From Sphingobacterium chuzhouense (GTDB taxonomy: Bacteria > Bacteroidota > Bacteroidia > Sphingobacteriales > Sphingobacteriaceae): 64,000 bases of DNA. A program made the translations under genes and the position numbers. Shown here one piece after another: positions 26,119-36,018 of the stretch; the first letter of the stretch is position 1, and each line of letters starts with the position of its first letter. The notes below the pieces were generated by a model. The model searched no databases. It was not told the origin of the DNA and saw nothing but the letters and a program-made list of their open reading frames with translations. The stretch is taken from contig NZ_JACNYL010000003.1 of NCBI RefSeq assembly GCF_014692525.1, positions 868,001 through 932,000 of the forward strand, given 5' to 3'.

Positions 26119-27240
26119 ATGGATAAAACAGATATCAAAGAGCTGTTTGCACGCTATAAGGCAGGACGCTGTACGGACGAAGAGATTCAACTGCTCCATA
26201 AATGGCTTATGGACGGCCAATTTGAATCATCTGACATACCAGAAGAAGCTATATTGGAAGATTTAAAACAACTGGAAGCATCACTACCGCTAAAACAACC
26301 ACAAAAAACCTATAGCTTACGTCACATCATCGGATATGCAGCCTCACTATTGTTTATATTTGGATTAGGCTATTACGTCTATACGGCATTCTTATCTAGC
26401 AATGAAAATCTGGAACAACATAGTGAAATCGCATTATTGGCACCCGGCTCTAACAAAGCCTTATTAAAGCTGGCCGATGGTTCGTCCATACCTTTAGACA
26501 TAGCCGAAAGAGATAGCATTATGCATATCGACGGTTCCACCGTACAACTGAATAGTACCGGACAGTTAGTTTATTTATCAGAAGAAGAAGAAATCATAAA
26601 AAATCATGAGGTTATCACACCCATGGGAGGGCAATATGAAGTTATTCTTCCTGATGGTACGCATGTGTGGCTAAATTCCTCTTCTCAGTTACGTTTCACC
26701 AACACCTTCAAAACGCTTCCGGAGCGTCGGGTCGAGCTGGAAGGCGAAGCCTATTTTAAAGTTTCGAGAAATGTCAGCCAGCCGTTTATTGTTACCGTCC
26801 GCGGACAAGAAATAAAGGTACTGGGCACAGAGTTTAATGTAAACGCTTACCAAGAAAACCACTATGTAAAAGCCAGTTTAGTAGAAGGTTCCGTACTATT
26901 TAATCAGAAACAATTAAAACCGGGACAATCCGCTATATACGGTAACAACAAGACCTTAATACGGGATGAAAACATGGACGATATCGTCGCCTGGAAAAAC
27001 GGCTATTTTGTATTCTTTGAAGAACCACTGGAAGAGGCTATGAAAAAAGTAAGCCGGTGGTATGATTTAGACGTTTCATTTACCGACCAAGAAACAAAAT
27101 CTATCTTGTTTGGCGGTAGTATATCGAAATATGAAAATGCCCGGGAGGTTTTTAAGATGATAGAAAAAGCAGCCAGTAATGTAAAAATAGACGTGCAGGG
27201 CAGAACGGTGACAATAACCAAAATACAAACCAATAAATAG
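26119..27240 (+). CDS. FecR-family anti-sigma factor
   Basis: 373 residues. A cytoplasmic N-terminal region (about 1-70) binds the sigma factor, then one membrane helix (IIGYAASLLFIFGLGYYVYT, about 70-90). The periplasmic FecR domain (about 170-270, with GGQYEVILPDGTHVWLNSSSQL and VELEGEAYFKV) and a C-terminal DUF4974-like domain (about 300-370, DIVAWKNGYFVF) follow. It lies 62 bases after the sigma gene and 126 before susC. Its periplasmic part would read the state of the SusC STN domain and pass it to the sigma factor at 25487. Confidence 0.93.
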   Translation: MDKTDIKELFARYKAGRCTDEEIQLLHKWLMDGQFESSDIPEEAILEDLKQLEASLPLKQPQKTYSLRHIIGYAASLLFIFGLGYYVYTAFLSSNENLEQHSEIALLAPGSNKALLKLADGSSIPLDIAERDSIMHIDGSTVQLNSTGQLVYLSEEEEIIKNHEVITPMGGQYEVILPDGTHVWLNSSSQLRFTNTFKTLPERRVELEGEAYFKVSRNVSQPFIVTVRGQEIKVLGTEFNVNAYQENHYVKASLVEGSVLFNQKQLKPGQSAIYGNNKTLIRDENMDDIVAWKNGYFVFFEEPLEEAMKKVSRWYDLDVSFTDQETKSILFGGSISKYENAREVFKMIEKAASNVKIDVQGRTVTITKIQTNK

Positions 27241-27278
27241 GAGGAAAATTATGATAAAATGACGTCTAAAGAATAACA

Positions 27279-27307
27279 AATTGGGAGTGCTGGAACCACC
27301 CCCAATT
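27279..27307 (+). terminator. Hairpin between fecR and susC (possible attenuator or partial terminator)
   Basis: AATTGGG (27279-27285) pairs with CCCAATT (27301-27307) around a 15-base loop. There is no clear T run after it, so it may only dampen read-through from the regulatory genes into susC. Confidence 0.35.
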
Positions 27308-27366
27308 CACGTTATCTAATTGCAAACTAAAATGTTTAACCGATTTAATTTTAATCAGACTATCAA

Positions 27367-30300
27367 ATGTATAAAATTTATACGACAATCACGTGTTGGC
27401 GATATACCACATTTTATAAGCACTTTATAAGATATATCGACCAATTTGGCATCCATGTTTTTAAAAGGAAACTAATCATGCGACTGAACCTTGTGTCTTT
27501 GCTTATTTTAGTAAGTTTCGTGCATGTCTTCGCCACTGGCCATGCACAAGAATTCTCATTTAGAGCATCTGCCCCTTCCGCAGAACGTATCTTCAGCGAA
27601 GTCCGAAAGCAAACGGGATACACCGTTTTATATTCGGGACTATCGTTGAAAGGAGTCACATTTTCGAATATTAATTTCGAAAAAACACCATTGAAAAATG
27701 TATTATCACACCTATCTGAAGCTAAAGGCTGGGCGTACGAAATCGATGGCAAAACTATCATCCTACGACAAAGGAAACGAACCGCATCCGCTAATTCTTC
27801 AAACGCGGGAATACAAGATCCCGTACATGGTGTGGTACAAAATTCTTCGGGCGAGCTATTGGCCGGTGCCACTATACGGATCAAGGGCCAAAATACCCCC
27901 ACTGCTGGAACAGACGCAGATGGTAGCTTTTCTATTTTAGCTGCGCCGGGACAGATCCTTATCATCAATATGATTGGATATCTACCAAAAGAAATAGCTA
28001 TAGAATCTCAGAAACAGCTACAGATTATTTTAGAATCTGATTTTGTAGGCGTAGAAGAAGTTGTCGTACTAGGGTTTGGTCAGACACAGAAAAAAATTGC
28101 TCAGACAGGTTCTACCGCGTCCATTTCAAACAAAGAACTGATGCAAAGTCCTGTCAGCAACATCACCAATGCTTTAGCGGGGCGACTTCCGGGATTGATA
28201 GCGATTCAACGCTCGGGGGAACCCGGTCGTGATCGCTCTGACCTATATATCCGTGGTGTCGCGACACTGAATAGTGCAGCACCACTTGTCACCATTGACG
28301 GAGTACAAAAAGAATATTCCGCCATTACTACATTAGACCCAAATGAAATTGAAAATATTACTATCCTGAAAGATGCATCCGCTACTGCACTTTACGGTGT
28401 CAAAGGGGCAAACGGGGTTATTATCGTCACCACGAAACGCGGCACGGCAGGTAAACCTACTATAGCAGCGCGTTCACAAACCGCTATCCAAACACCGACC
28501 AGAATACCGCGTTTTTTAGACTCATATGGTTTTGCGACGTTATATAATGAAGCTTATCGCAACGATAATCCTACATCAGGTACTGTCCCCTATTCAGAAG
28601 AAGCCCTAGAGGCATATAGAACGGGTTCCGATCCGTTACTTTATCCGAATGTAGATTGGGCAAAAGAAGTGATGACCAATTCGATGAGCTCACAGACAAA
28701 CTTTAGTATGAGCGGCGGAAGTGAACGGGCGCGATACTTTGTCAATATGGGTTACATGTACCAAGATGGTTTATATAAAACGGAGCCAAATGAATTGTAT
28801 AACAACAATTTTGAGATGAAACGTTACAATTTCAGAAGTAATGTGGATCTTGATTTTGACGACGATTTATCTTTAGCGCTCAATCTATATGGCGCCATCG
28901 AAGATCGTAATTACCCCAATGTTTCATCAGCCAATATGTTCGGTGCTTATATTTCCCGTATTCCACCGAACGCCTTCCCCGTTCGCTATCCTACTGGCTT
29001 TTGGGGCTTGCATCCTACTGGATATAGCAACCCGCTTCATCGGATAAACAGCACGGGATTTACGCAGGAATTTAATTCCTCTCTCTCGGGAATGGCGACC
29101 TTGACACGTAAGCTCAACTTTATTACGGAAGGCTTATCGGTCAAGGGAAATTTTTCATTTGACGGTTACTTTCGGAATAATTTTACCCGTCGCATGGATG
29201 TACGGTTAGCTGTATATAATGGAAGCGGAGATTACAACGATCCAACTAATTATGTATATAGAGGTCAAGATCTACCCCTAAGCGCTCCTACTTCTACCTA
29301 TGGGCAGAACCGAGACGTTTGGTTAGATATGAGTTTAAATTATCACCGTACATTCGGGGATCATACTTTCACCGGTTTGTTGCTTGCCAATAGACAACAA
29401 AAAATTCTGGGAGGCCAAATTCCATTTGTCTCTCAAGGTTTAGTAGGCCGTATAGCGTATGATTATCAGAGTCGTATTTTTGCCGAGTTTAATGCTGGAT
29501 ATAATGGTACCGACAACTTTGCTAAAGCCAACCGCTATGGCTTCTTCCCAGCGGTATCACTAGGATGGGTTGCAATACAGGATCATCCAGTTATCAATTT
29601 ACTGAAGTTACGGGGTTCATCCGGTATAACCGGAAATGATCAGCTCACTGTGACCGACAGACGCTGGCTTTTCATTGAGGAATTTCTGGACGGGAGCGGT
29701 TATAGTTTTGGTGAAACACTGGCAAACATAGAGGGTATCGCAGAAGGTCCGCTTGCCAACCCACTCGTTTCATGGGAAACCGCATGGCGCTCCAACATAG
29801 GTTTTGAATTAAATTTATTTAACTCCCGGTTATTCAGTACCACTATCGATTTGTTTTATGAAAAGAGAGACGATATGCTCGTCTTACCCCAAAGTATTCC
29901 TTATATGAGCGGAGTACCCGCTTCCAATCTTCCTCCAGCCAATTTTGGAAAAACAGAGAATAAAGGTTTTGAAATTGAAATCAAGCATGCTCATCATATT
30001 GGCGAGGTCAATTATTTCATAAATGCCAACACTTCGTTTGCGCGGAATAAAATCTTGGAAATGGATGAGGAAACTCGTGCTTACCCAAACCTCTTCCGTA
30101 CCGGGCAACGTATAGGACAGGAATTCGGACTTAAGGCGATTGGGTTTTTCGAAAGCGAAGAAGATATTATAAACAGCAGACAACAAACATTTGGAAGAGT
30201 GGTTCCCGGTGATTTAAAATACTACGACACGAATGGCGATGGTATCATCGACAATAATGATGTCATGCCTATCGGAAAAAGTACTATTCCAGAGATGATG

Positions 30301-30768
30301 TTTGGTTTTTCAGGAGGCATCGATTATAAGGGTTTTGACTTCAGCTTCTTGCTACAGGGTGCATCTGGCTTCACTTATACACGCGAATTGGAAACAGCGT
30401 ATGAGTTTTACAACGGTGGAAAGGTCATGGAAATGCATCTAGGCCGATGGACGCCCGAAACGGCGTCTACTGCCACTTATCCGGTATTGCATTCCGAATT
30501 TAGTGATAACAACCACCGTAAATCCTCCTTTTTTGTCCGTAAAGGTGATTATCTCCGTTTAAAAAACATGGAGATAGGCTACACCTTCCGCAACATTAAT
30601 CTTTTTGACAAAAAAAGGCTAAATAATGTTCGATTGTATACAAATGGAATGAATTTATTTACCTGGGATAAGACGGAAGGAGACTTTGATCCCGAATCTC
30701 CTGGAGGTAGATATTGGACATACCCGCAAGTGAAGATATTTAATTTTGGTATATCTACAAATTTTTAA
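27367..30768 (+). CDS. SusC-type TonB-dependent receptor with STN signalling domain
   Basis: 1133 residues from the ATG at 27367; an internal ATG at 27478 starts directly at the signal helix, but long charged leaders are common in this family. After the signal (ending ATGHAQ) comes an STN domain (about 60-130, RIFSEVRKQTGYTVLYSG), which contacts FecR in the periplasm. A carboxypeptidase-like domain (about 150-230) and a TonB plug follow, with SNITNALAGRLPGLIAIQRSGEPG and DASATALYGVKGANGVIIVTT. The C-terminal barrel ends in KIFNFGISTNF. It imports a ligand through the outer membrane with SusD as lid. Ligand identity is unknown; the enzymes downstream suggest a phosphodiester-containing substrate. 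Confidence 0.95.
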   Translation: MYKIYTTITCWRYTTFYKHFIRYIDQFGIHVFKRKLIMRLNLVSLLILVSFVHVFATGHAQEFSFRASAPSAERIFSEVRKQTGYTVLYSGLSLKGVTFSNINFEKTPLKNVLSHLSEAKGWAYEIDGKTIILRQRKRTASANSSNAGIQDPVHGVVQNSSGELLAGATIRIKGQNTPTAGTDADGSFSILAAPGQILIINMIGYLPKEIAIESQKQLQIILESDFVGVEEVVVLGFGQTQKKIAQTGSTASISNKELMQSPVSNITNALAGRLPGLIAIQRSGEPGRDRSDLYIRGVATLNSAAPLVTIDGVQKEYSAITTLDPNEIENITILKDASATALYGVKGANGVIIVTTKRGTAGKPTIAARSQTAIQTPTRIPRFLDSYGFATLYNEAYRNDNPTSGTVPYSEEALEAYRTGSDPLLYPNVDWAKEVMTNSMSSQTNFSMSGGSERARYFVNMGYMYQDGLYKTEPNELYNNNFEMKRYNFRSNVDLDFDDDLSLALNLYGAIEDRNYPNVSSANMFGAYISRIPPNAFPVRYPTGFWGLHPTGYSNPLHRINSTGFTQEFNSSLSGMATLTRKLNFITEGLSVKGNFSFDGYFRNNFTRRMDVRLAVYNGSGDYNDPTNYVYRGQDLPLSAPTSTYGQNRDVWLDMSLNYHRTFGDHTFTGLLLANRQQKILGGQIPFVSQGLVGRIAYDYQSRIFAEFNAGYNGTDNFAKANRYGFFPAVSLGWVAIQDHPVINLLKLRGSSGITGNDQLTVTDRRWLFIEEFLDGSGYSFGETLANIEGIAEGPLANPLVSWETAWRSNIGFELNLFNSRLFSTTIDLFYEKRDDMLVLPQSIPYMSGVPASNLPPANFGKTENKGFEIEIKHAHHIGEVNYFINANTSFARNKILEMDEETRAYPNLFRTGQRIGQEFGLKAIGFFESEEDIINSRQQTFGRVVPGDLKYYDTNGDGIIDNNDVMPIGKSTIPEMMFGFSGGIDYKGFDFSFLLQGASGFTYTRELETAYEFYNGGKVMEMHLGRWTPETASTATYPVLHSEFSDNNHRKSSFFVRKGDYLRLKNMEIGYTFRNINLFDKKRLNNVRLYTNGMNLFTWDKTEGDFDPESPGGRYWTYPQVKIFNFGISTNF

Positions 30769-30771
30769 CCC

Positions 30772-32397
30772 ATGAAGAGACTTATTTTTATATTCACGAT
30801 CCTATTCTTATACGGATGTGACGTTGATAAATATTTGGATAAAGCGGAATCCGGAGGAATGACATTGGATGAAGTCTTTGGCAGTTATGCATTGGCTGAA
30901 CGCTATCTGTCGAATATCTATAGCAAATTACCCGTAGACTATACGAACAAATACACCAATGCGTCGGACGATTCAGAAAGCCCACACGGAACAGCTGGCG
31001 AAAATCAAATCAACAACGGGGTGTTTTCACCCGCAAGCAACCCTTTTAACAACTGGACAGCAAGTTATCAAGCGATACGGGCAGCCAACATCTTTTTACA
31101 GAATGCCGATCGTATTCCAGTGGTCAACGAAAACCAGAATACGGGAAAACCGAGGATGATTGGTGAAGCGATCTTTTTACGAGCTTATTTTTATGCCGAA
31201 CTGTTTAGAAGATGGGGAGGCATACCGATATTGACTGAACCTCTGGAAATCAATGAGAACATGCAAATTCCGAGAAATACGGCTACTGAGGTGGTGAAAT
31301 TTATTACAGACGAATGTGATAAAGCGGCCGATTTATTGGATATTGAACATCCTGCTATTCATTTGGGACGAGCCACCAAAGGAGCGGCTTTAGCACTCAA
31401 ATCCCGTGTGTTATTACATTTCGCTAGTTCTTTACATAATCCCTCTAGCGATGCACAGGTATGGCAACGAGCCGCGGATGCTGCTAAAGAGGTAATAGAC
31501 CTCAATTATTATCAATTGCACGCGAATTACAAAAACCTGTTTCATACCCGTGTTTCAAGAGAAATTATTTTTCAACGCACTTCCAACTATACCGATTTTA
31601 CTTTGCAAACCTTTGTCCCGTCCCATGGCGGACAAGTTGGTATCACACCGCTGCAAAATTTAGTGGATATGTATGAAATGACCAACGGCGAACTCCCTTT
31701 CCTGGAGGAAAACCCCGGAATTTCTCCTACCATTAATCCAGCGTCAGGTTATAATCCCGATAATCCGTATGTTAATAGAGATCCACGCTTTTATATGTCC
31801 ATCTTATATAACGGATCGACTTGGCGACAGGAATCGGTTTATACCTATGTAGGCGCATCGCAAGATGGTATAGGCGGCGGATTCAATAATACGACGACGG
31901 GCTATTATCTGGCAAAACTCGTTGACCAAAATGCAAGCCGTATTCCAACCGTACAAAACGGAACCTATTATTGGATTTATTTCCGTTATGCAGAGGTGTT
32001 ATTGAACTACGCTGAGGCATTAAATGAAGCCTTAAATGCCCCCAATACAGAGATATATAATACAATAAACAGTATACGCAGCAGACCGGGAGTAGAAATG
32101 CCTCCATTACCATCCGGACTGTCGAAAGCGGATATGCGAAAGCGCATCAGAAATGAACGGAGAATAGAACTGGCTTTTGAAGGACACCGCTTTTTTGATG
32201 TGAAACGCTGGCGAATAGGAGCACAAGTCGTTCCAAATGCTTATGGTATGCGCGCGGTAAACAATAGTGATGGCACCTACACCTATACTCGTTTTTTAGT
32301 AGAAAACCGCGTATACCCGAGTCATTTCGATTTGTTTCCGATTATGCAGACGGAATTGAACAGGAATACAGCGCTAGAACAAAATCCAAATTATTAA
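30772..32397 (+). CDS. SusD/RagB-family surface lipoprotein
   Basis: 541 residues, starting 3 bases after susC. It has a lipoprotein signal with lipobox LYGC (Cys at about 16). SusD hallmarks include NWTASYQAIRAANIFLQN (about 90-107), GEAIFLRAYFYAELFRRWGGIPILTEPL (start at about 129) and, near the end, RIRNERRIELAFEGHRFFDVKRWR. SusD caps the SusC barrel and captures ligand at the cell surface. No residue pattern here reveals the ligand. Confidence 0.95.
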   Translation: MKRLIFIFTILFLYGCDVDKYLDKAESGGMTLDEVFGSYALAERYLSNIYSKLPVDYTNKYTNASDDSESPHGTAGENQINNGVFSPASNPFNNWTASYQAIRAANIFLQNADRIPVVNENQNTGKPRMIGEAIFLRAYFYAELFRRWGGIPILTEPLEINENMQIPRNTATEVVKFITDECDKAADLLDIEHPAIHLGRATKGAALALKSRVLLHFASSLHNPSSDAQVWQRAADAAKEVIDLNYYQLHANYKNLFHTRVSREIIFQRTSNYTDFTLQTFVPSHGGQVGITPLQNLVDMYEMTNGELPFLEENPGISPTINPASGYNPDNPYVNRDPRFYMSILYNGSTWRQESVYTYVGASQDGIGGGFNNTTTGYYLAKLVDQNASRIPTVQNGTYYWIYFRYAEVLLNYAEALNEALNAPNTEIYNTINSIRSRPGVEMPPLPSGLSKADMRKRIRNERRIELAFEGHRFFDVKRWRIGAQVVPNAYGMRAVNNSDGTYTYTRFLVENRVYPSHFDLFPIMQTELNRNTALEQNPNY

Positions 32398-32400
32398 GAC

Positions 32401-33207
32401 ATGAATAGAAGACAATTTTTATATGCAGTTGGTGCTACGAGCATTTTTCTAGCTTGTGGCAAGGGCAATGACACCGATATTCTACCGGATGAAGAAGAGG
32501 AAGTACTTTTTCGCTTTGCAATAGCTTCTGATTTACATTACGGTGAAATGAATACCGATTATGCTATGCATACACGCAATTTTGTCTCTGCTTTTAGAAG
32601 TTTCCATAAAACAAATCCATGTGCATTTCTGGTATTAAACGGCGATATTATACACGATGATCCTCGCTTTTTACCAGAAGCTTATGATGCGTTAAAAGAT
32701 GTGCATGAAAAACTATATGTAACGCAGGGAAACCATGACCGCGTATCCGATAGCGTGTGGCTAGACACGTGGAAACAGGCTGTCAATTCGGATTTTACGA
32801 TCGATGATATGGCTTTTATTTTCGGCACCACTTCAGACGTTTTTGGTTCATTAAAATGTCCTGATCTAGATTTTCTAAGAACCTCATTGGAAAAGTATAA
32901 AAACAAAAAACATGTGTTTATTTTCTGGCATATACATCCACATAGCCCTTCTATGGGTTGCACAGAAAACGTCAAGGAAGTTTTAAAGGATTATACAAAC
33001 GTTAGGGCAGTATTCAATGGTCATGATCATAATGAAGAAGGTATTCGAAACATCGAAAAGATTCCTTACATGTTTGACGGACGTCTGGGAGGCAGTTGGG
33101 GTTCCTTTGACCGAAACTTCCGAATAATAGAGATAACAAAAAGTGAAATTATTACGTATCTCATGACTCCCTTAACAAGAAAAATGCTTAACAAATTTAA
33201 TGTTTAA
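32401..33207 (+). CDS. Calcineurin-like metallophosphoesterase, exported lipoprotein
   Basis: 268 residues, 3 bases after susD. The N-terminus MNRRQFLYAVGATSIFLAC combines a Tat-like RRQFL with a lipobox ending at Cys about 20, so the protein is probably a periplasmic or surface lipoprotein. Metallophosphoesterase motifs are in order: ASDLHYG (about 42), LNGDIIHD (about 79), TQGNHDR (about 108), WHIHPHS and FNGHDHNEEG (about 200-209), giving a two-metal site. It would hydrolyse phosphomonoesters or phosphodiesters freed or exposed at the cell surface. Its place next to a phosphodiester glycosidase suggests that the two act one after the other on the imported substrate. Confidence 0.9.
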   Translation: MNRRQFLYAVGATSIFLACGKGNDTDILPDEEEEVLFRFAIASDLHYGEMNTDYAMHTRNFVSAFRSFHKTNPCAFLVLNGDIIHDDPRFLPEAYDALKDVHEKLYVTQGNHDRVSDSVWLDTWKQAVNSDFTIDDMAFIFGTTSDVFGSLKCPDLDFLRTSLEKYKNKKHVFIFWHIHPHSPSMGCTENVKEVLKDYTNVRAVFNGHDHNEEGIRNIEKIPYMFDGRLGGSWGSFDRNFRIIEITKSEIITYLMTPLTRKMLNKFNV

Positions 33208-33210
33208 AAA

Positions 33211-34743
33211 ATGAAAGGTTTATATATCAGTATATACATTATTTGGGGTTTTCTGCTCTTTTCTTGCAAGCAGGAAGGTTTCCAAAAAAGCGAACAAAAT
33301 CCTGCGGACTACGCGAAGTTAGTCCGGATTTCAGAATTAGTTTATCTGTATGAATTAGACAATAGTAAGTCGTTTGCAGAACCCTTATATATGGAAGCAA
33401 CTGTAAATGGTGTGGACAATAGATCGATACATGTCCAAGATGGATCTGATGTCGCAATTCGCATCTTTACAAATAATGCGTCCGCGTTTAATGTTAACGA
33501 TTTGGTACGTGTAAAAGTCGGCGGAGAATCACTTATCTTGGACAATGCACATTATGTCCTAAGCACTTCCTCAGAAATAGCCGCCATAGGCTTTGGGTCC
33601 GGCAGTTTTTCAACAGTTACATTAGAAAATTTGACAACAGACATTCATAAATTCACCTCAAAAGTTGTCAATATAAACGATGTCGTTTTTAAGCAAAAAG
33701 AGGAAACGGGAGAAGTCACTTCTTATTTAATAAATCAAGACATTGCACCCGATTTAAAATTTTGGGTCAATATTCCCGTAGCATTGGGTTATGACATGCC
33801 TATGTCTATAAGCTCAGCTCGAGGCTTTGTGGTATATGAAAGCGGAAATGTATACATCAATGTCCGCACACAGGACGATATCCAAGAGGTCTATGTCGAG
33901 CCAACCATGATAGAAAAATTGTTAAATAACAGTACACTTATTCGTAATGTGGTTCAAAGTACAGAAGAGGAAATTGCTCCGGGTGTAAAAATGGGTGCTA
34001 TGTCTTATATCAATAATTCGACTGGTGTCCTTGCTTCGTGTACCGTTCTGGAAGCTGATTTAAATAATCCAAAAGTGCGGGTTGAAGGCGGAAGTCCTAA
34101 TGACGTCGGACCTCCATATACTGCTTTGCAGAACTTGACCGTCATGGCTACCCATAAAAACAACCGTTATTCAAGTACTGATTGGCGTGTATTGGCAGCA
34201 ATTACTGGCGATATACAACAGGGAGCAGCACCTTCTTTTGTGGTGCGTGGACCAGTGGTGCGCTATGGTGCCGTTTTGTCAAATGAATTTTGGGATCCCA
34301 CACATTATTTCTTTGGCATAAAGAAAAATGAGGGTACTCCCCTTATTGGTAACAGAACAGAATTTGAACAAATGAAAGATAATTTGGAACATGCCGTGGG
34401 CGGTATTGTATTGCTACAGAATGGTGAAATTCCTAGTCTCGCAGGAAATAGTGATGCGCGAGCGGCAATAGGTTATTCGGCAAACAACAAAGTTTATTTG
34501 TTTGTAGGAAACGGACGACATGAAAGTGTCGGAAATGGTTATACCCGCAGGGAAATTGCAGAACTTTTAAAAGCTCTGGGTTGTGAAGGTGGTCTTTATC
34601 TGATGGAAGGCGGTGCCTCTGTCGGTATTCTTGAAGATACAAATAGTGGTTCATATAAACCTTTTTCACGTACACATGCTACAAATCCTGATCATAACCC
34701 GCCGTTGGCTTCATCTTGGATGATCGTCACTGAGAGGGATTAG
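33211..34743 (+). CDS. DUF5689 - phosphodiester glycosidase (NAGPA/DUF2233) fusion lipoprotein
   Basis: 510 residues, 3 bases after the phosphoesterase gene. The signal ends in a lipobox LLFSC (Cys at about 19). Residues about 35-235 resemble the DUF5689 beta-rich module (VRISELVYLYELDN, EATVNGVDNRSIHVQD) seen in surface glycan-handling proteins. Residues about 250-510 resemble the phosphodiester glycosidase family: TDWRVLAAITGDI, RAAIGYSANNKVYLFVGNG, TRREIAELLKALGCEGGLYLMEGGASV. The family prototype removes GlcNAc from GlcNAc-phospho-mannose diesters. In the usual motif the Gly-rich end reads LDGGGS; here it is MEGGAS, so an acidic residue is kept but shifted in identity (Glu for Asp). It is the most informative enzyme of this locus. 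Confidence 0.8.
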   Translation: MKGLYISIYIIWGFLLFSCKQEGFQKSEQNPADYAKLVRISELVYLYELDNSKSFAEPLYMEATVNGVDNRSIHVQDGSDVAIRIFTNNASAFNVNDLVRVKVGGESLILDNAHYVLSTSSEIAAIGFGSGSFSTVTLENLTTDIHKFTSKVVNINDVVFKQKEETGEVTSYLINQDIAPDLKFWVNIPVALGYDMPMSISSARGFVVYESGNVYINVRTQDDIQEVYVEPTMIEKLLNNSTLIRNVVQSTEEEIAPGVKMGAMSYINNSTGVLASCTVLEADLNNPKVRVEGGSPNDVGPPYTALQNLTVMATHKNNRYSSTDWRVLAAITGDIQQGAAPSFVVRGPVVRYGAVLSNEFWDPTHYFFGIKKNEGTPLIGNRTEFEQMKDNLEHAVGGIVLLQNGEIPSLAGNSDARAAIGYSANNKVYLFVGNGRHESVGNGYTRREIAELLKALGCEGGLYLMEGGASVGILEDTNSGSYKPFSRTHATNPDHNPPLASSWMIVTERD

Positions 34744-34761
34744 GATATTTAAATATCTCTA

Positions 34762-34784
34762 GGGGCAACCACAAAGGTTGTCCC
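34762..34784 (+). terminator. Terminator-like hairpin after the SusCD operon
   Basis: GGGGCAACC pairs with GGTTGTCCC across a 5-base loop (one G-T pair) and is followed by TTATTT. It would end the susC-susD-phosphoesterase-glycosidase transcript before the gene at 34806. Confidence 0.65.
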
Positions 34785-34805
34785 TTATTTGCAATACGCT
34801 TCATT

Positions 34806-35819
34806 ATGAAAAATAAATTTGTCTGTGGAATATGTCTTTGCTTGTGGATAATACAAGGAGCTGCCCAAGCTCAAATTCGACAATATTACCATAAAGATCC
34901 CCAAAGCCTCTTGGAAGATCAAAGTACAATTATACTTGATCACGTCTATAAAACATTGGACAGATATCCACCTGATACACTGTATACAAACGAAAGAAAA
35001 TTAGCACTTTTTTCTTTAGATGGCATAATGCATGACACACGTATGGATACTTCGATGACACTTAAAAATTATTTTAAATACGTTTTAGATCGAGTCATCG
35101 ATTCTTTGCAATCGAATAAGACAGCGACAGGGATACGGATTTTTAAGGTCTACAATCACGGGTTTATTATCCAGAGTGAATCCGTAACTATTGCCATTGA
35201 TCTAGTCGGAAGCAGCCGTCATTGGTATATTGACGACAGCCAGATACAAAAGCTAATTGATCTATCGGATGTTCTTTTCGTTACGCATCGACACGGAGAC
35301 CATGCAGATGCCGCAGTGGCGGATATGTTTGCCAAACAAGAGAAAAAAGTCATCGTTCCTACTGGATTGTGGGAGGAAAAATCCAGCAATTACATTCACT
35401 TAAGAGATTCTTCCGCTACAATAACTAAAGATATTGTATTGGGCAATAGCAAGCAATTAAAAATTAAGGTTTTCCCTGGACACCAAGATAATGTACCCAA
35501 TAATATCTATGCTATTACAACTCCCGAAAATTTGACCGTTATGCACACCGGCGATCAAGCAAACAAAAATGACCGTTCTTGGATTAGAGAGTTGAGAAAC
35601 GAAGTAGAGACAGATGTACTGCTCCTCCACTGCTGGATGCCCAACTTGGAAGAAGCAATAAACAGTATAAATCCACGGCTAATCATCACTGGACATGAAA
35701 ATGAATTGCAGCATTCCATCGACCATCGCGAACCTTACTGGTTGACGTTTAACAAAATGAAAAGCATAACCACTCCTTATGTTATCATGGCCTGGGGAGA
35801 ATATTATCATTATAAATAG
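34806..35819 (+). CDS. Secreted metallo-beta-lactamase-fold hydrolase
   Basis: 337 residues with a signal peptide ending near AQAQIR (about 24). The metal motif THRHGDHAD (about 159-167) is the HxHxDH of the metallo-beta-lactamase fold. Further candidates are the His in FPGHQDN, the Asp in HTGDQANKN (about 247) and the His in ITGHENEL. The protein is related to the UPF0173/beta-lactamase-like L-ascorbate-6-phosphate lactonase branch rather than to antibiotic lactamases. It lies 62 bases after the glycosidase gene with a hairpin between, so it may be a separate unit or the last gene of the same locus. A phosphodiesterase or lactonase role is possible; nothing fixes it. Confidence 0.82.
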   Translation: MKNKFVCGICLCLWIIQGAAQAQIRQYYHKDPQSLLEDQSTIILDHVYKTLDRYPPDTLYTNERKLALFSLDGIMHDTRMDTSMTLKNYFKYVLDRVIDSLQSNKTATGIRIFKVYNHGFIIQSESVTIAIDLVGSSRHWYIDDSQIQKLIDLSDVLFVTHRHGDHADAAVADMFAKQEKKVIVPTGLWEEKSSNYIHLRDSSATITKDIVLGNSKQLKIKVFPGHQDNVPNNIYAITTPENLTVMHTGDQANKNDRSWIRELRNEVETDVLLLHCWMPNLEEAINSINPRLIITGHENELQHSIDHREPYWLTFNKMKSITTPYVIMAWGEYYHYK

Positions 35820-36018
35820 ATTTATTAATTTGATACTTTCGTATATTGGAATATACTTATTATATGCACAAAAAAGTAGTAACAGACCCCATATTCCCCT
35901 ACGGAATTGCAATAACGAGGAACGTTTTTATTAGTACGCGGAGGTAATTCACAAGAACGACGATCATCTTTGTAATCCTTCCGACCATCTTTGCCGCAAA
36001 GAAAAACGGAAACACGAT

